A DNA stretch of 64,000 nt from Phaeodactylum tricornutum CCAP 1055/1 (lineage: Eukaryota > Bacillariophyta > Bacillariophyceae > Surirellales > Neidiaceae). Positions 62,651 to 64,000 of this stretch are shown piece by piece (the stretch's first letter is position 1; every line of letters begins with the position of its first letter). Location of the stretch: NCBI RefSeq assembly GCF_000150955.2, contig NC_011677.1:597555-661554 (forward strand), in the 5' to 3' direction. Both the position numbers and the translations under genes were made by a program. The notes beneath the pieces are model-generated. The model ran no database searches. It worked only from the letters and a program-made list of their open reading frames with translations, and was not told where the DNA came from.

Positions 62651-62855
62651 CGACTGTTTAAGACGCAATCGGAAAAGGTTCATAGTGCGTATATAGAGCC
62701 TTTGAATATCTATTAACGATAGGAAGAGTTCATAAACTCTAATAGGTTCTTCTGATCTCGCATGAACAGAGTGTCATAATCATGAAGACGTCAACAAACA
62801 TTGTTGTTTGTTTGGTCACGGGTCCCATTTGCGTGCAGAACCATAATAAAAAGGG
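62651..62855. other. Convergent region between LST8 and the RS/K-rich gene
   Basis: About 205 bases. Any 3' exon of the minus-strand gene would have to lie here. A gctctaag acceptor candidate followed by about 23 codons exists, with weak protein character. No other feature. Confidence 0.3.
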
Positions 62856-63398
62856 TTAGATTTCGGTAATCATGCATCCGCTTAGAGCCGATAGAAGATA
62901 AAAGCTTACCCTAGCTTCTTCCTGGGCTAGATCCTCTTCCGTCTTGTCGATCTTCATTCGAATCCGTTCTCCCGTAACAACGCTCCGACGTGCTTTGCCT
63001 CGCATGTCGCCGTCACTGGCGCTACTGGAAGGATCTCTACGTTTCCGACTTCTCTTTTTCTTCTTTCGGATGTGTTTGCGTTTGCGATCCTCTTCGTGAC
63101 TGGAGCTATCTTCCGACGAGCAACTAGCCTCTCTTCTTCGTCTGCGTCGGCGGCCAACGCCTTTGCGCGAGCTTTTCTTCTGATCTTCGTCTGAGCTATG
63201 TTGGGATCTGTGCCTGCTCTTCTTTTTCTTTCCGTGATTGCGCGTGCGACGGTGGTCGGCGCAGCTACTCAACTCATCGTCGCTTTCTCGACTAGATCGT
63301 TTGGAATGCCGAGCTGCCGTCGTGTCGTTTCGACGAGGCTGTTCCTCAGGAATTTCTTGCTTTCTCGCCGATGCTGAGGATGAGACGGAAGCTTCCAT
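62856..63398 (-). CDS. Arg/Ser/Lys-rich nuclear-type protein, 3' exon uncertain
   Basis: 180 residues from the ATG at 63396-63398 to the read-through stop. Residues 15-130 are dominated by Arg, Lys, Ser, Glu and Asp with RS, KKKK and RRRRRR runs, as in splicing-related or nucleolar proteins. The more ordered end reads RIRMKIDKTEEDLAQEEAR, similar to the short helix end of several splicing-associated RS proteins. A gtaagc donor follows immediately (exon end at 62910), so the last 18 residues of the unspliced frame are probably intron, and a short 3' exon is expected in 62651-62855. I could not fix the acceptor. Function unknown; nuclear location likely. Confidence 0.5.
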   Translation of the reverse strand: MEASVSSSASARKQEIPEEQPRRNDTTAARHSKRSSRESDDELSSCADHRRTRNHGKKKKSRHRSQHSSDEDQKKSSRKGVGRRRRRRREASCSSEDSSSHEEDRKRKHIRKKKKRSRKRRDPSSSASDGDMRGKARRSVVTGERIRMKIDKTEEDLAQEEARVSFYLLSALSGCMITEI

Positions 63399-63576
63399 GG
63401 TATAAATAGTCAGAGCTGCGGCTGCTGACTTGAATATAAGCAATACTTTTGTATTTGGGGGAGCGCCTTTGACGTTCACAGACACTGCGGTTCTGGCCGT
63501 GGAGAAAATGACATCAATCTTTGTGCGAAGTGGGGCCAATATCGGATCGTCTGGCCTTTTCCTCAGCGAAAAAAAA

Positions 63577-63890
63577 GAGGAAATTCGCTAAGTGTGGTGT
63601 TCAGACCATGTCAAATCCACTAAATGGGTGGTACCATAAGTAACTCTAAACACTTACAAAGCATTTGTCCGTTGTATGCTATATCACGCATACAAGTGTT
63701 TTGCACATTTTTTAGGATTCGTAAATGGGCTAATATCCAAGAAAGCATTTCCTTTAACAGAAGACTGCCAGTGAAAGGACTAATTTTATATATTCACAAA
63801 TCCCTCACAGTCAAGCAGTTGACCAAATTTAAGGGTGTCATCCAAGTGGTTACCAGTTAAACCTTCCTGGTATGGTAGCAATTTACTTTG
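63577..63890 (+). repeat. Dispersed repeat copy C
   Basis: About 315 bases resembling copy A (8326-8700): gaggaaattcgcta, cagaccatgtcaaatcca, aaatgggtgg, gatttg/gattcg-type blocks, ccagtgaaagga, cacagtcaagcagt, and tccttcctgg-atggtagcaattta. It sits next to the RS/K-rich gene and runs close to the window edge. No coding capacity. Confidence 0.7.
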
Positions 63891-64000
63891 AGGTCAGAGC
63901 AATATTGCAATCAGCCTGCAACTGTTTTACTTTGCTTGACTGTGAATCTGACAGTGAACAACTAGCCCAGCCTGATTTGATGCTCTTGAGTTTTTGTCTC
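63891..64000. other. Window end
   Basis: About 110 bases after repeat copy C. It has no match to the tail of copy A and no gene that I can support. Confidence 0.3.

Noticed and set aside
63624-63860. 78-codon frame near the window end
   Set aside because: Lies within dispersed repeat copy C, which has no coding conservation between copies.
1-64000. CRISPR arrays, rRNA or tRNA genes
   Set aside because: No regularly spaced direct repeats or RNA gene structures were seen on reading through the window.

Overview
The window looks like nuclear DNA of a pennate diatom, most likely Phaeodactylum tricornutum. The genes are dense, each with zero to two short introns (mostly 78-150 bp, one of 321 bp) that have gt...ag ends. 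Plastid-directed proteins carry heterokont signal peptides ending in A-x-A-F-like motifs. A Ty1/copia-type LTR element of the kind common in diatoms is present. There is no sign of bacterial operons. The species name is an inference from these traits.

Layout. At 0-6.8 kb there is an N-terminal gene fragment, a GAT-domain trafficking protein, a membrane-anchored glycosyltransferase-like/alginate-lyase fusion, a short direct duplication, and a peroxiredoxin Q that carries thylakoid-lumen targeting. At 7.2-16.5 kb lies a repeat island. It holds a solo LTR (target duplication CTATG), a 7.0-kb copia-type element with near-identical LTRs (target duplication GGAAA), and inverted copies of an unnamed dispersed repeat on either side of that element. 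At 16.8-23.8 kb there are two tandem kinesins. They share an uncharacterised C-terminal domain, and the second has a changed switch II.

At 24-33 kb are an N-myristoylated-type PP2C, cytosolic PheRS beta, SmG, a plastid-targeted unknown, a stand-alone CaMKII association domain and DPH1 of diphthamide synthesis. At 33-43 kb are a transmembrane LRR protein, a SAC3/GANP (LENG8/THP3-like) protein, a plastid-type dienelactone hydrolase, a p24 cargo receptor and a two-exon cysteine-rich zinc-binding protein. At 43.7-53 kb three coiled-coil proteins with UVR-like motifs surround aspartyl aminopeptidase and MEMO1. At 53.7-63.4 kb are a coiled-coil multipass membrane protein, fumarase, ornithine aminotransferase, CK2 beta, LST8 (TOR complex) and an RS/K-rich nuclear-type protein. 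The last 0.4 kb contains another copy of the dispersed repeat.

Most genes are unrelated housekeeping functions, arranged in divergent pairs with short shared upstream regions (30.5-30.9, 35.8-36.7, 40.1-40.5, 47.6-48.0, 53.0-53.7 and 60.9-61.6 kb). The points most worth a second look are the glycosyltransferase/lyase fusion, the kinesin pair, the lumenal PrxQ, the UVR/coiled-coil cluster with its FSFL-repeat protein, and the three-copy dispersed repeat.
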